Assembly: GCA_016209595.1 (NCBI GenBank)
Contig: JACQVV010000151.1
Coordinates: 1-42,321 of the forward strand
DNA length: 42,321 bases
Reading direction: 5' to 3'
DNA from: Planctomycetota bacterium
GTDB taxonomy: Bacteria; Planctomycetota; JACQVV01
The notes under the pieces are model-generated. The model had not been told where the DNA came from and searched no databases. It saw only the letters and a list, made by a program, of their open reading frames with translations. Made by a program: the position numbers and the translations under genes. Shown here piece after piece: positions 15,715-23,902 of the stretch (positions are counted from its first letter, which is position 1; each line of letters opens with the position of its first letter).

Positions 15715-17199
15715 ATGACCGAGGAAGAACTCCGCCGCCAGAGGATCGAGAAGATCGCCCGCCTCCGCGAGGCCGGGGTTCCTCCCTACCCCGAGCGGTA
15801 CGAGCGGACGCACCGGCTTGCCGAGGCGGCTCGTCTTCCGGAAGGGACGAAGGTCCGCGTCTGCGGGCGGATGACGGGCTTCCGGGCCATGGGAAAGCTC
15901 TCCTTCGCGCACATCGCGGACGTCGAGGGCCGGCTCCAGGTCGCGCTCACCGACGAGACGATGGGGCGCGAGCAGCACCGCTCCTGGGCGAAGCTCCTCG
16001 ACCTGGGCGACTTCGTCGGCGTGGAAGGAGAGCTCTTCCGCACGAAGACGGGCGAGATCACGGTCAAGGTCGCCACGCTCGCCTTCCTGGGCAAGGCCCT
16101 CCGGCCGCTGCCCGAGAAATGGCACGGGGTCGCCGACCGGGAGCTCTGCTACCGCCAGCGCTACCTCGACCTCGTCTCCAACGACGAGACGAGGAAGCGC
16201 TTCCGGGTCAGGACGCGGATCGTCTCGGCGATCCGGCGCTTCCTGGAGGAGAACGGCTTCGAGGAGGTGGAGACGCCCGTCCTAACGAGCAAACCCTCCG
16301 GCGCGCTCGCACGGCCCTTCGCCACCCACCACCGTGCGCTCGACATCGACGTCTTTCTCAGGATCGCGCCCGAGACCTACCTCAAACGCCTCGTGGTCGG
16401 CGGCTACGACCGCGTCTATGAGTTCGCCCGCTGCTTCCGGAACGAGGGGATGGACCCGAGCCATCTCCAGGACTTCACCATGCTCGAGTTCTACGCCGCT
16501 TTCTGGAACTACGAGGACAACATGGAGTTCACCCGGAAGCTCGTCCAGCGGACCCTCCAGGAGGTTTTCGGGACGCTCACGGTCGAGATCGCCGGGGCGC
16601 CCCTCGACTTCTCGGGGGAATGGCCGCGACTCGGGGTGGCGGAGGTGGTCCGCGAGCACTCCGGGATCGACCTCGCTCGCCACCCGGACGCCGCGTCGCT
16701 CGCGGCGGAAATCGCAAGGCGAGGGATCGAAGTCGAGGACGCGGCGAAACTCGGCCGCGGTGCTCTCATCGACCAGATCTACAAGAAGACGGCCCGCCCG
16801 AGGCTCCGCGGCCCCGTCTTCCTCGTGGGGCACCCGATCGAGCTCTCGCCCTTGGCGAGGAAGAGCGACGCCGATCCCGCCCGGACCGATCGTTTCCAGC
16901 TCCTGGTTGCGGGCTGGGAGATCGTGAACGCCTACTCCGAGCTCGTCGATCCCCTCGACCAGCGCGCCCGTCTCGAGGAGCAGTCGCGCCTCCGCGCCGC
17001 GGGCGACGACGAGGCGATGGCGCTCGACGAGGACTACCTCCTCGCCATGGAGTACGGCATGCCACCCATCTCCGGCTGGGGCATGGGCATTGACCGCTTC
17101 GTCACCCTCGTCACCGGGCAGGAGAACCTGCGCGACGTCGTCTTCTTTCCCCTGATGCGGCCGCCTGAAAGCGACGCCGCCCGGGAACCCACCAGCTAG
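15715..17199 (+). CDS. lysS: Lysyl-tRNA synthetase, class II
   Basis: 494 aa, close to the family length. Activates lysine with ATP and charges tRNA-Lys in the cytoplasm. The N-terminal OB-fold anticodon-binding domain (about 50-140) includes KVRVCGRMTGFRAMGKLSF. The class II catalytic core shows motif 1 (FLEENGFEEVETPVL), motif 2 (YEFARCFRNEGMDPSHLQDF, where most LysRS have a slightly different HNPEFT-type segment) and motif 3 (GWGMGIDRFVTL). It has its own strong promoter and is followed 8 bases later by a small basic-protein gene. Confidence 0.95.
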   Translation: MTEEELRRQRIEKIARLREAGVPPYPERYERTHRLAEAARLPEGTKVRVCGRMTGFRAMGKLSFAHIADVEGRLQVALTDETMGREQHRSWAKLLDLGDFVGVEGELFRTKTGEITVKVATLAFLGKALRPLPEKWHGVADRELCYRQRYLDLVSNDETRKRFRVRTRIVSAIRRFLEENGFEEVETPVLTSKPSGALARPFATHHRALDIDVFLRIAPETYLKRLVVGGYDRVYEFARCFRNEGMDPSHLQDFTMLEFYAAFWNYEDNMEFTRKLVQRTLQEVFGTLTVEIAGAPLDFSGEWPRLGVAEVVREHSGIDLARHPDAASLAAEIARRGIEVEDAAKLGRGALIDQIYKKTARPRLRGPVFLVGHPIELSPLARKSDADPARTDRFQLLVAGWEIVNAYSELVDPLDQRARLEEQSRLRAAGDDEAMALDEDYLLAMEYGMPPISGWGMGIDRFVTLVTGQENLRDVVFFPLMRPPESDAAREPTS

Positions 17200-17207
17200 A
17201 AAGAGAC

Positions 17208-17507
17208 ATGGTCATGGCATCCAAGAAGAAGGAAGGGAAGGCAGAGAGAACAACCGGTTCCGGGCGGCTGTCCCGGAGCGCCCGCAAGGCGATCCGCCTC
17301 ACCAAGGCCCGGCTCGCCCGTGAGGTCGCCGACCCCGACGAGCGAAAGAAACGCCTCCTGGAGACCTACGCCTCGTTCGGCGTCACCGACCCCGCGAAAA
17401 CGCTCCCCAAGCGCCGCAAGGAGGCCGGCCGCCGGATCGCGAAACGGCACAAGGAGAAGGCGAAGGCCAAGAAAGAGGCTGCCGCCGCGGCTCCGGCCAT
17501 CGGGTAG
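17208..17507 (+). CDS. Very basic small protein behind lysS
   Basis: 99 aa with about 17 Lys and 14 Arg. It has a helical look, a C-terminal Lys/Ala tail (KRHKEKAKAKKEAAAAAP) and a central LLETYASFGVTDPAKTLPKR. I do not recognise a family; nucleic-acid binding is a reasonable guess from charge alone. ATG 17208 (a second ATG at 17214 has equal claim), 8 bases after the lysS stop, so it is probably cotranscribed with lysS. Confidence 0.65.
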   Translation: MVMASKKKEGKAERTTGSGRLSRSARKAIRLTKARLAREVADPDERKKRLLETYASFGVTDPAKTLPKRRKEAGRRIAKRHKEKAKAKKEAAAAAPAIG

Positions 17508-17520
17508 AGGGAGACCGGAA

Positions 17521-17586
17521 ATGCCTGATCAGGGCGAATTCAAGCCCCTCGCGGGCCTCTGCATCATCGACGAGGGGACACCGTGA
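17521..17586 (+). CDS. Tiny ORF, 21 codons, coupled to the next
   Basis: ATG at 17521 preceded by GGGAGA. Encodes MPDQGEFKPLAGLCIIDEGTP; its TGA overlaps the GTG of the following ORF (GTGA, 17583-17586). There is no recognisable family, so this may be a chance frame or leader peptide. The 307-base stretch between 17507 and 17814 contains only this and the next ORF. Confidence 0.25.
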   Translation: MPDQGEFKPLAGLCIIDEGTP

Positions 17587-17729
17587 CGGCGGCGGGAAAG
17601 GAGGTGTGGTGGTCCATGGAGCCGAGTCCCGGCCAGCGGATCCGCTTGATCGCGAGCTCGGGAACGCTGGCTTTCTGGGACCGGCAAGGCGAGGACATCT
17701 ACTCGAACCGGCACGGCGAGCCCATCTGA
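17583..17729 (+). CDS. Small 48-aa ORF, unknown
   Basis: GTG start overlapping the previous stop. It reads as a plausible small protein: EVWWSMEPSPGQRIRLIASS, then GTLAFWDRQGEDIYSNRHGEPI. The regular Trp/Arg pattern suggests a compact beta fold, but I do not recognise it. It ends 85 bases before the convergent HExxH gene, with nothing else visible in that gap. Confidence 0.35.
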   Translation: MTAAGKEVWWSMEPSPGQRIRLIASSGTLAFWDRQGEDIYSNRHGEPI

Positions 17730-17813
17730 CCGATGCGTTGCGGGGATGTTCTGCTCGTCACGTAACCCTTCGCTGACCAGACCGGTAGCCATGCACGCGG
17801 CGTTCCTGATCGT

Positions 17814-18440
17814 TCAGCGCTCCTCCCGCCCGAGAGCCTCGCGGGCGGCGGCCTTGGCATGGGCCAGCGCGAGATCCGCGTATCTCTTCTCGCTCTCTCG
17901 GAGCGCGGAGTACCACCGGGAACGTGGCACCTCGTCGTAGAAGCGAAGCTCCTCGCCATAGGCGGTGAGCTCGTCCTCCGTGCCCTTCGAGTGGACCCAC
18001 TCGTGGTAGATCGTCCCGGCACGATTCAATCGGGCGAAGGCCCGGTCGATCTGGTGCCCCTCGGAAAGCCCCGGCGGGAGAGGATCGTAGAATTCGACAC
18101 GTTCCTGGAGCCTCTCTCCGGCGAGGTAGACGCGACGCACGGTCAGGATGGCGACATAGAAGCCCTGGCGCCCCTCCAGAGCGGGCGCGATCCAGACTCG
18201 CCGGTCGCTCTGGAGGCTGGCGAGACCTTCCGCGGCCTCCGGCCGGCCCATGACCTCGAGGTCGGCGAGGATTTCCCGGAACCGAGTTTCGTCCGCCGGC
18301 CGCTCGTCGTCGAGGACGTAGGCCCCCGGCCCCACCGCGCGCCGGACCTTCCAGAGGGCGATCGCGTGGACCGCGCCGAGCGTGGCGAGCGCGATGGCCA
18401 GGGCGCCGAGGATCTGGCGACGGGTAGGGCGCGCGAGCAC
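17814..18440 (-). CDS. Membrane-anchored protein with HExxH metallopeptidase motif
   Basis: 208 aa with an N-terminal membrane segment (ILGALAIALATLGAVHAIAL). The soluble part carries HEWVH at 146-150 followed by GTEDELTAYGEELRF, a zincin-type zinc motif with downstream acidic residues that could be the third ligand. Family unknown; a membrane-bound zinc peptidase is the likeliest role. ATG 18440. It is last in the minus-strand array, separated from the upstream membrane-protein gene by 133 bases that hold a possible gene remnant. Confidence 0.7.
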   Translation of the reverse strand: MLARPTRRQILGALAIALATLGAVHAIALWKVRRAVGPGAYVLDDERPADETRFREILADLEVMGRPEAAEGLASLQSDRRVWIAPALEGRQGFYVAILTVRRVYLAGERLQERVEFYDPLPPGLSEGHQIDRAFARLNRAGTIYHEWVHSKGTEDELTAYGEELRFYDEVPRSRWYSALRESEKRYADLALAHAKAAAREALGREER

Positions 18441-18449
18441 GCGCTCAGG

Positions 18450-18581
18450 CTACTCGCGCCGGAGCGTCGCGGCGATCGAGAGGAGCTCGTCCATCTCGGC
18501 CTGGGTCGTGGCGATCAAGTAAAGGTGCAGGAACTCGCCGTCCTTCTCCTCGTCGGGGAACGGAACGATGGCTTCATGGAG
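18450..18581 (-). pseudogene. Possible PTS EIIA-like C-terminal remnant
   Basis: In this frame, which has no proper start, 43 residues read LHEAIVPFPDEEKDGEFL, then HLYLIATTQAEMDELLSIAA and TLRRE. This resembles the C-terminal strand and helices of PTS EIIA-type domains (VFLIA ... HLxLLxxIAxLL). The frame begins within the end of the upstream membrane-protein gene. The alternative ATGA-coupled frame at 18515-18577 gives only a 20-aa basic peptide. I read this as a degraded fragment; the similarity is short and uncertain. Confidence 0.35.
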
Positions 18582-19221
18582 ACTCCTTCCGCGACTTCTC
18601 CTCCCCCGTCCCGAAGTACTCGGCATAGATCACGTCGCCCTGCCGGCGCATCTCGGCGAGGACTTCCGGCGGCGGGCGGACGAGGCCGGGGGGCTTCTCG
18701 GCGAACTTCTGCACCAGGACCCGGTAGCGAAATGCGTCGATCAGGCGGTAGAAGGCGTCGACCGACTCGGAGTTCTCGTGGTGGAAGTAGAGGGACTCGC
18801 GGCCTTCCATGCGCTTGCGGATCTCCTTCAGGTAGCGCCAGATCGCGAGGTAGTGGCCGAAGAGGTCGAGATGGTAGCCGTAGAGGGGGACGATCTTCAC
18901 CTGGAGGGAGCGGAATCGGCCGACGGCACTGACGAGATCCTCGTACTGGCGGTGGCGGAGTTCCTGGCGGCGGGCTTCGCGGAGACCCGCGTCGGCGATT
19001 CCGTCGAGCGGGTCGTGGGTTCGATCGAGGAGCGACTGGTAGACCTTTCGCGGCCGGTAGAGGCTTACCGTGAACTCGTCGATCTCGTCCACGAGCTCCC
19101 GGCGGTCGGTCGAGCGGGCGCGGAAGCGCTGGTAGACGATGTTGATGCCGAAGGCGATGACGCCCAGCCCCACGAGCTGGAAGACTCCCTGCCAGAAGCC
19201 AGGCCAGAACCCTTCGAGCAT
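18574..19221 (-). CDS. Membrane-anchored helical protein, unknown
   Basis: 215 aa. One N-terminal membrane segment (VFQLVGLGVIAFGINIVYQRF) is followed by a charged helical cytoplasmic part (RRELVDEIDEFTVSLYRPRK, RQELRHRQYEDLVSAVGRF, FYRLIDAFRYRVLVQKFAEK). No catalytic motif is visible. ATG 19221 lies 6 bases after the stop of the RmlC-like gene, so it is in the same transcript as the SAM-TIR-STAND-WD40 gene. A partner or membrane-directed role in that module is inferred from position only. Confidence 0.75.
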   Translation of the reverse strand: MLEGFWPGFWQGVFQLVGLGVIAFGINIVYQRFRARSTDRRELVDEIDEFTVSLYRPRKVYQSLLDRTHDPLDGIADAGLREARRQELRHRQYEDLVSAVGRFRSLQVKIVPLYGYHLDLFGHYLAIWRYLKEIRKRMEGRESLYFHHENSESVDAFYRLIDAFRYRVLVQKFAEKPPGLVRPPPEVLAEMRRQGDVIYAEYFGTGEEKSRKESP

Positions 19222-19227
19222 GGCGGG

Positions 19228-19767
19228 CTACCCCCGATCCTCGGCCCAGAGCTCCAGGCCGAAGTGGTCCCAGGGAAGCCGCCCCTCGTTGGGATCGGCA
19301 GTATCGAACTGGCTGTTCATGGCGTAGAGGAGGAGGGCTCCTTTGGGCCCGGCCTTGTAGCCGTGGGCCACGCCCGACGGAATGAGGAGGAGCGCGGGCT
19401 CCTCGGCCGAAAGGAGATAGGGACGTCTGGCGCCACGGGTCGCCGACGTCTCGCGCACGTCCGCGAGCCAGACCTGGAGCGCCCCCTCGACCACGCACCA
19501 GATCTCATCCTGGACGCGCCTGGGGTGGACGTGAAAGGCGTTGATCCGGCCCGGAGTCGCGCGGGAGAGGGAGATCTGGCGGACCTCGAAGGGGACCGGG
19601 AGCCCCTCGACCTTGCCTCCGGTCACGCGAAGATGCTCGAGGAACCAGCCGTCGAGCGATCGGTGTTTCTTCAGAGGACGATGGACGACTCCCTCGATCG
19701 CTTTTGCCGGACCGTACTCCTGGAAGCGGACCGCTCCGGCGACGTCGGGGTCAAGCGGGATCTTCAT
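19228..19767 (-). CDS. RmlC-like dTDP-sugar epimerase family protein
   Basis: 179 aa, cupin fold. The pattern follows dTDP-4-dehydrorhamnose 3,5-epimerases: INAFHVHPRRVQDEIWCVVE carries the usual His and DEIW core strand, LIPSGVAHGYKAGPKGALLL is the second cupin motif, and YAMNSQFDTADPNEGRLPWD resembles the conserved RmlC ending. It lacks the rest of a rhamnose pathway in the window (no RmlA, B or D). Its ATG overlaps the stop of the SAM-TIR-STAND-WD40 gene (ATGA, 19764-19767), so the two are translationally coupled, an unexpected partner for an NLR-like protein. It may be a true sugar epimerase or a cupin repurposed for nucleotide-ligand handling. Confidence 0.85.
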   Translation of the reverse strand: MKIPLDPDVAGAVRFQEYGPAKAIEGVVHRPLKKHRSLDGWFLEHLRVTGGKVEGLPVPFEVRQISLSRATPGRINAFHVHPRRVQDEIWCVVEGALQVWLADVRETSATRGARRPYLLSAEEPALLLIPSGVAHGYKAGPKGALLLYAMNSQFDTADPNEGRLPWDHFGLELWAEDRG

Positions 19768-22700
19768 GGCGCTCTCCGCCAGGTGGAAGTCCCGCGATTG
19801 TAATCGACCGGGAGATGGGGAACGACTCTCCTTCCACCTTCCACCGCCAAGAGGACGACCTCGCTCCCAGCCGCGCCCGCGAAGTGGTGGCCTGATGGCG
19901 AGGCCGCAATGTCATACAGCGGCTGTGGGATCCAGGCGACAGGCTCCTGCGTGTCCGATCGAGTCAATTCGCATCCGAGCGGAGTCGAGACGAGTCGCCA
20001 TGGCTGAGTTTCGGGACCGCGCGAGAACGCGGCCGCATCCAGCTTGCCCTGGTAGCTATCAACGCACTCGCCCGTCGCCGTGTCCCAGATACGCACGCTG
20101 CCGTCCCCCGACCCGCTGGCGACCCGCGCTCCGTCCGGGGAGAAGGCGACGCCCCAGACATGGCTATCATGCCCGCGAAGGCAAGCGACCTCCCGACCCG
20201 TCGCTGCGTCACAGATTCGTACGGTCTTGTCCCCCGACCCGCTGGCGACCCGCGCTCCGTCCGGGGAGAAGGCGACGCCCGTGACATAGCTCTCATGCCC
20301 GCGGAGGCAGGAGACCTCGCGACCCGTCGCCGCGTCCCAGATACGCACGATCGTGTCCGCCGACCCGCTCGCGACCCGCGCCCCGTCCGCGGAGAAGGCG
20401 ACGCTCGCGACACGCCCCTCATGCCCGCGGAGGCAGGTGACATCGCGGCCCGTCGCCCCGTCCCAGATGAGGACCGTCTTGTCGTCCGACCCGCTGGCAA
20501 CCCGCGCACCGTCCGAGGAGAAAACGACATTCCCGACACGGTCCCCATGCCCGCGTAGACGGGGGACCTCCCAAGCCGACGCCGCATCCCAGATGCGAAC
20601 GCTCCCGTCCCACAACCCGCTGGCCACCCGCGCACCGTCCGGGGAGAAGGCAACGCTCTTGACGGCTGCCTCCTGCCCGGGGAGGCAGGCGACCTCCCGA
20701 CACGTCGCCGTGTCCCAGAGGCGCACCGTCCTGTCCTCCGACGCGCTCGCGAGCCGCGCCCCGTCCGGAGAGAAGGCGACGCTCGTGACGTTGCCCTCAT
20801 GCCTGCGCAGGCAGGCGACCTCTCGACCCGTCGCCGCGTCCCAGATGCGCACGGTCCTGTCCCACGACCCGCCCGCAACCCGCGTGCCGTCCGGGGACAA
20901 CGCAATACTCGTCACCTCGTTCTCATGTCCGCGGAGGCAGGCCACCTCCCGATTCGTCGCCGCGTCCCAGATGCGCACTGTCGTGTCGTACGACCCGCTC
21001 GCGACGCGCGTGCCGTCAACGGAGAAGGCAACTCCCGCGACGCGATTCTTGTGCCCGCGGAGGCAGGCGAGCTCCCGACCCGTCGCCGCGTCCCAGATGC
21101 GCACTGTCTTGTCGTACGACCCACTCGCGACGCGCGCACCGTCCGCGGAGAAGGCAACTCCCGCGACCCGTTTCTTGTGCCCGCGCAGGCAGGCGAGCTC
21201 CCGACCCGTCGCCGCGTCCCAGATACGCACCGTCTTGTCGTACGACCCGCTCGCGACCCGTGCCCCGTCCGGGGAAAACGCGACGCTCCGGACCCCATGC
21301 TCATGCCCTCGAAAGCAGGCAAGCTCCCGACCCGTCGCCGCGTCCCAGATACGCACCGTCTTGTCGTACGACCCACTCGCGACCCGCTCCCCGTCCGGGG
21401 AGAATGTCACACTCGTGACCGCTTCCTGATGCCGGCGCAGGCAGAGCTCCAGGGGCGAATCGACGGGCGCCATGGGTGGACGGAGCGAGCGGAGCCAGAC
21501 GAGGTCCGGTGTCTGACTGGCCTTGGCCTCCCGCCAGACTTCGAGCAGGGCGGAGAGCCTCGGGACCCGCCGCTCCCACGGCGCCCCGCCGGGGCCCCAG
21601 CCCCCCGCGGGCGGATCGTAGTAGTGAGCCGCCTCCGGAGAGTCGTGCCACCAGCAGGAGTTCCAGAGACATGGGAAGAGGGACTCCGGGTGGAGGGCAA
21701 TGCAGCCGGCGTCGCGCGCGACGCCCTTCCCGAGGAGCCGCACGAGCTCGCGGCTCGGTCGGTCTTTCGGCAGGGCCCGGACCGCTTCGGCGAAGTCCCC
21801 GACCATGTCGAAAGCTCGGCCTGCCTTGGCCTTCGCCTCCAGGTAGGCGAGGTCCGTCAGGACCGTCTCGAGCTCCTCCCACCGCCCTGCCCGGGTGAGG
21901 TGCGCCGGGAGATGGGACACCATGTAGCGCGCCATCGCCCCCGCGCCCCGCGCGTACTGGCAAAGGCCCGCCTCGGCGAGCCGAGCATGCCCCGCGTGGA
22001 GGCTCGCCCCGAAGGCCCCGTCGGTCTCCGCCTCGGAGGTGAGCCAGTCCGCCAGCGACTTGTGGTAGGCCTGATACCGTACCGCCCCATCCGGGTCGGC
22101 CTGCTGGGGCACGTAGGCCGCCAAGGGTCGCAGGGCGGATGCGAGATCCTTCTCGCCGAGGCCCGCCGCCTCCCCGATCTCCGCGCGCGCCAGGGGCTCC
22201 CGCGCCGCTACGACCGTCTCGAGGACCTGCCGCACGGGCCGGAACTTCATCTCGAAGTCAGCCGCGCGCGGGTCGAACTGCCGGCGGAAGTACTCGTCGT
22301 ACAGCCCCGTCAACCCCGACGGCAGCTCTTCCAGATGGTCCAGCCGATACTGGTCCCGCTCGATCGCCTTCAGCGTCTCCACGGCATACAGGAAGTTCCC
22401 CGCGCTCTTCTCCTCGATCGCTCGGGCCGCCGGGGCCGCCTCGACGCGAGCCTCCGCCAGCCGCCCGGCGAGGTTGGGCGCCGCGAGGCGTGCCTCCACG
22501 TAGCGGCGGATGTCCTCCAGGTTCCGCGGATCCATCGCGTCGAGCTCCCGCGCCCGCAGGCCCCGCAGCCGCCCGATCACCTCCTTCTCCTTCCGCGTCG
22601 TCGCCACGACCCGCAGCCACCCCGGCAGCCGTTCGAGCCGCCCCGCGAGCACGTCCACGATCGACAGTCCCCCCACCTCCTCCCGCTTCGCCAGCGCTTC

Positions 22701-23852
22701 GTCCAGAGCGTCGACGAGGAGGTACCGCACTCCGCCCTCCGGCGCCGGCAGCCTCTCCAGCGGCGCCAGGACGCCCGCTTCGAAGGCGTGTATCGGGTCC
22801 TTCTCGCAGGTCGCCGTCGACAGGGCCTCCCTGACCCCCTCGTCCTCGAGCTCGGCCGCGTACCGCGCGAGCTTCTCCGCGATCATCGCCGCGACGCTGC
22901 GCACGAAGCTCGCCGGCGCGAGCGTCGTCACGTTGTCCGCGAAGCAGCAGTGGTATGCGAGAACCTGTCCCCCCGGGTTGAGATGGACGAGCTGAGCCAC
23001 GATCGCGCTCTTCCCCACCCCCGGGTCTCCGGTGATGAGGAGGGCCCGTTCGTCGCAGCTCGCCCGCCAGGCGTCGATCTCGTCGAGGAGCCACTCCCGC
23101 CCCGTGAATCCCGCGCGCTTCTTGTTGAGAAACGCGGCGAAGACGTCGAGCGGCTGGAGACGCCCGTCCCACGAGCGATGCCGAGGCGGCTTCCCCGCGA
23201 GCTGGTCCGCGATCCCTTCCAGGAGGCGGGAGAGGCCGGCCTGGTATCGTTCCTCGGAGTCGCGCCACGCGCGGAGGTCCACGTAGTCGAGTCGAAAGAT
23301 GCAGAAGGGCGGCTCGCAGGAGACGCCCATCACGGGGACGATCTTCCGCGGGTGGATGAAGCGCGCGAAGCTGATCTCGTCCAGGCAAACGCCGTCGCTC
23401 TCGGCGCCTCGGCTGGCCACCCGCACCGCGTGGGGTGAGAGGAGAACGACGACGAGCTCCGTGCTCCGCAGCCCGTCTTCGATCTCGACCTCCCAGGCGC
23501 GACCCGACCGGATCTCGCGCGTGTCCCTCCAGACTTCGTAGCCGGCCGCCTCCAGGTCGCGCTCCAGCCGATCGGCGAGATCCTTCGCGTCCCGACGGCC
23601 GTAGCTCAGGAAGAGGCGGGGACGCCCCCGGGACGCCGCGCTGGCCGCCTCAGGGGCAGGGTCCGCGGCCAGGGCGGCGAGGGCCGCAAGGATCGTCTTC
23701 CTGTGCCCGACCGACGCGATGCCCAGGTCCTTCAGGTCCTCTTTCGACAGTGCCCGGACAGCGGCATCGTCGGTGTCACAGAGGTCATTCGCCTCGAAGC
23801 CGTCCGCGTACTGCCCCAGGCCCAGTCCCACCAGCCACCCTCGGACGTCCAT
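19764..23852 (-). CDS. SAM-TIR-STAND NTPase-WD40 NLR-like protein
   Basis: 1362 aa from ATG 23852, preceded by GAGGA. SAM domain at 1-62 (MDVRGWLVGLGLGQYADGFE, then LKDLGIASVGHRKTIL). TIR domain about 78-225 (RLFLSYGRRDAKDLADRLE, EVWRDTREIRSG); CLDEISFARF holds the expected catalytic Glu at 159. STAND/NACHT-like NTPase from about 250: Walker A GDPGVGKS at 275-282, Walker B YLLVDALDEA at 377-386, ATTR sensor at 417-420, followed by helical domains. Eleven WD40 repeats lie at 808-1269, with a propeller-like tail to 1362. SAM-TIR parallels SARM1-type NAD hydrolases, and STAND-WD40 proteins resemble antiviral Avs/NLR sensors. A defence role through NAD depletion is inferred; the architecture itself is directly visible. 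Confidence 0.93.
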   Translation of the reverse strand: MDVRGWLVGLGLGQYADGFEANDLCDTDDAAVRALSKEDLKDLGIASVGHRKTILAALAALAADPAPEAASAASRGRPRLFLSYGRRDAKDLADRLERDLEAAGYEVWRDTREIRSGRAWEVEIEDGLRSTELVVVLLSPHAVRVASRGAESDGVCLDEISFARFIHPRKIVPVMGVSCEPPFCIFRLDYVDLRAWRDSEERYQAGLSRLLEGIADQLAGKPPRHRSWDGRLQPLDVFAAFLNKKRAGFTGREWLLDEIDAWRASCDERALLITGDPGVGKSAIVAQLVHLNPGGQVLAYHCCFADNVTTLAPASFVRSVAAMIAEKLARYAAELEDEGVREALSTATCEKDPIHAFEAGVLAPLERLPAPEGGVRYLLVDALDEALAKREEVGGLSIVDVLAGRLERLPGWLRVVATTRKEKEVIGRLRGLRARELDAMDPRNLEDIRRYVEARLAAPNLAGRLAEARVEAAPAARAIEEKSAGNFLYAVETLKAIERDQYRLDHLEELPSGLTGLYDEYFRRQFDPRAADFEMKFRPVRQVLETVVAAREPLARAEIGEAAGLGEKDLASALRPLAAYVPQQADPDGAVRYQAYHKSLADWLTSEAETDGAFGASLHAGHARLAEAGLCQYARGAGAMARYMVSHLPAHLTRAGRWEELETVLTDLAYLEAKAKAGRAFDMVGDFAEAVRALPKDRPSRELVRLLGKGVARDAGCIALHPESLFPCLWNSCWWHDSPEAAHYYDPPAGGWGPGGAPWERRVPRLSALLEVWREAKASQTPDLVWLRSLRPPMAPVDSPLELCLRRHQEAVTSVTFSPDGERVASGSYDKTVRIWDAATGRELACFRGHEHGVRSVAFSPDGARVASGSYDKTVRIWDAATGRELACLRGHKKRVAGVAFSADGARVASGSYDKTVRIWDAATGRELACLRGHKNRVAGVAFSVDGTRVASGSYDTTVRIWDAATNREVACLRGHENEVTSIALSPDGTRVAGGSWDRTVRIWDAATGREVACLRRHEGNVTSVAFSPDGARLASASEDRTVRLWDTATCREVACLPGQEAAVKSVAFSPDGARVASGLWDGSVRIWDAASAWEVPRLRGHGDRVGNVVFSSDGARVASGSDDKTVLIWDGATGRDVTCLRGHEGRVASVAFSADGARVASGSADTIVRIWDAATGREVSCLRGHESYVTGVAFSPDGARVASGSGDKTVRICDAATGREVACLRGHDSHVWGVAFSPDGARVASGSGDGSVRIWDTATGECVDSYQGKLDAAAFSRGPETQPWRLVSTPLGCELTRSDTQEPVAWIPQPLYDIAASPSGHHFAGAAGSEVVLLAVEGGRRVVPHLPVDYNRGTSTWRRAP
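20046..21431 (-). repeat. Eleven WD40 repeats of 126 bases each
   Basis: Exactly 11 units of 42 codons, each running from H-x-x-x-V to a closing RG or similar, with SPDGxRVASGSxDxTVRIWD. Units 1-4 are nearly identical to each other in DNA as well as protein, which suggests recent tandem amplification or gene conversion; later units diverge. They are coding repeats, not CRISPR. Confidence 0.95.
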
Positions 23853-23902
23853 GCCTGGTCCTCGCCAGCGCGTGTGTTGGTCGTATGTTCGAATGGGGGA
23901 TC

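Noticed and set aside
18515..18577. ATGA-coupled 20-codon frame after the membrane-protein gene
   Set aside because: The product is a short Arg/Ser peptide; the overlapping frame at 18450-18581 gives a more protein-like sequence, though that too is only a remnant.
20046..21431. Regular DNA repeats resembling a CRISPR or tandem array
   Set aside because: Period is 126 bases with no constant spacer; every unit encodes a WD40 repeat in one frame.
20799..23438. An 879-codon plus-strand frame opposite the NLR gene
   Set aside because: It has Arg/Pro/Gly-rich composition and no motifs, and lies antisense to intact TIR, STAND and WD40 motifs.
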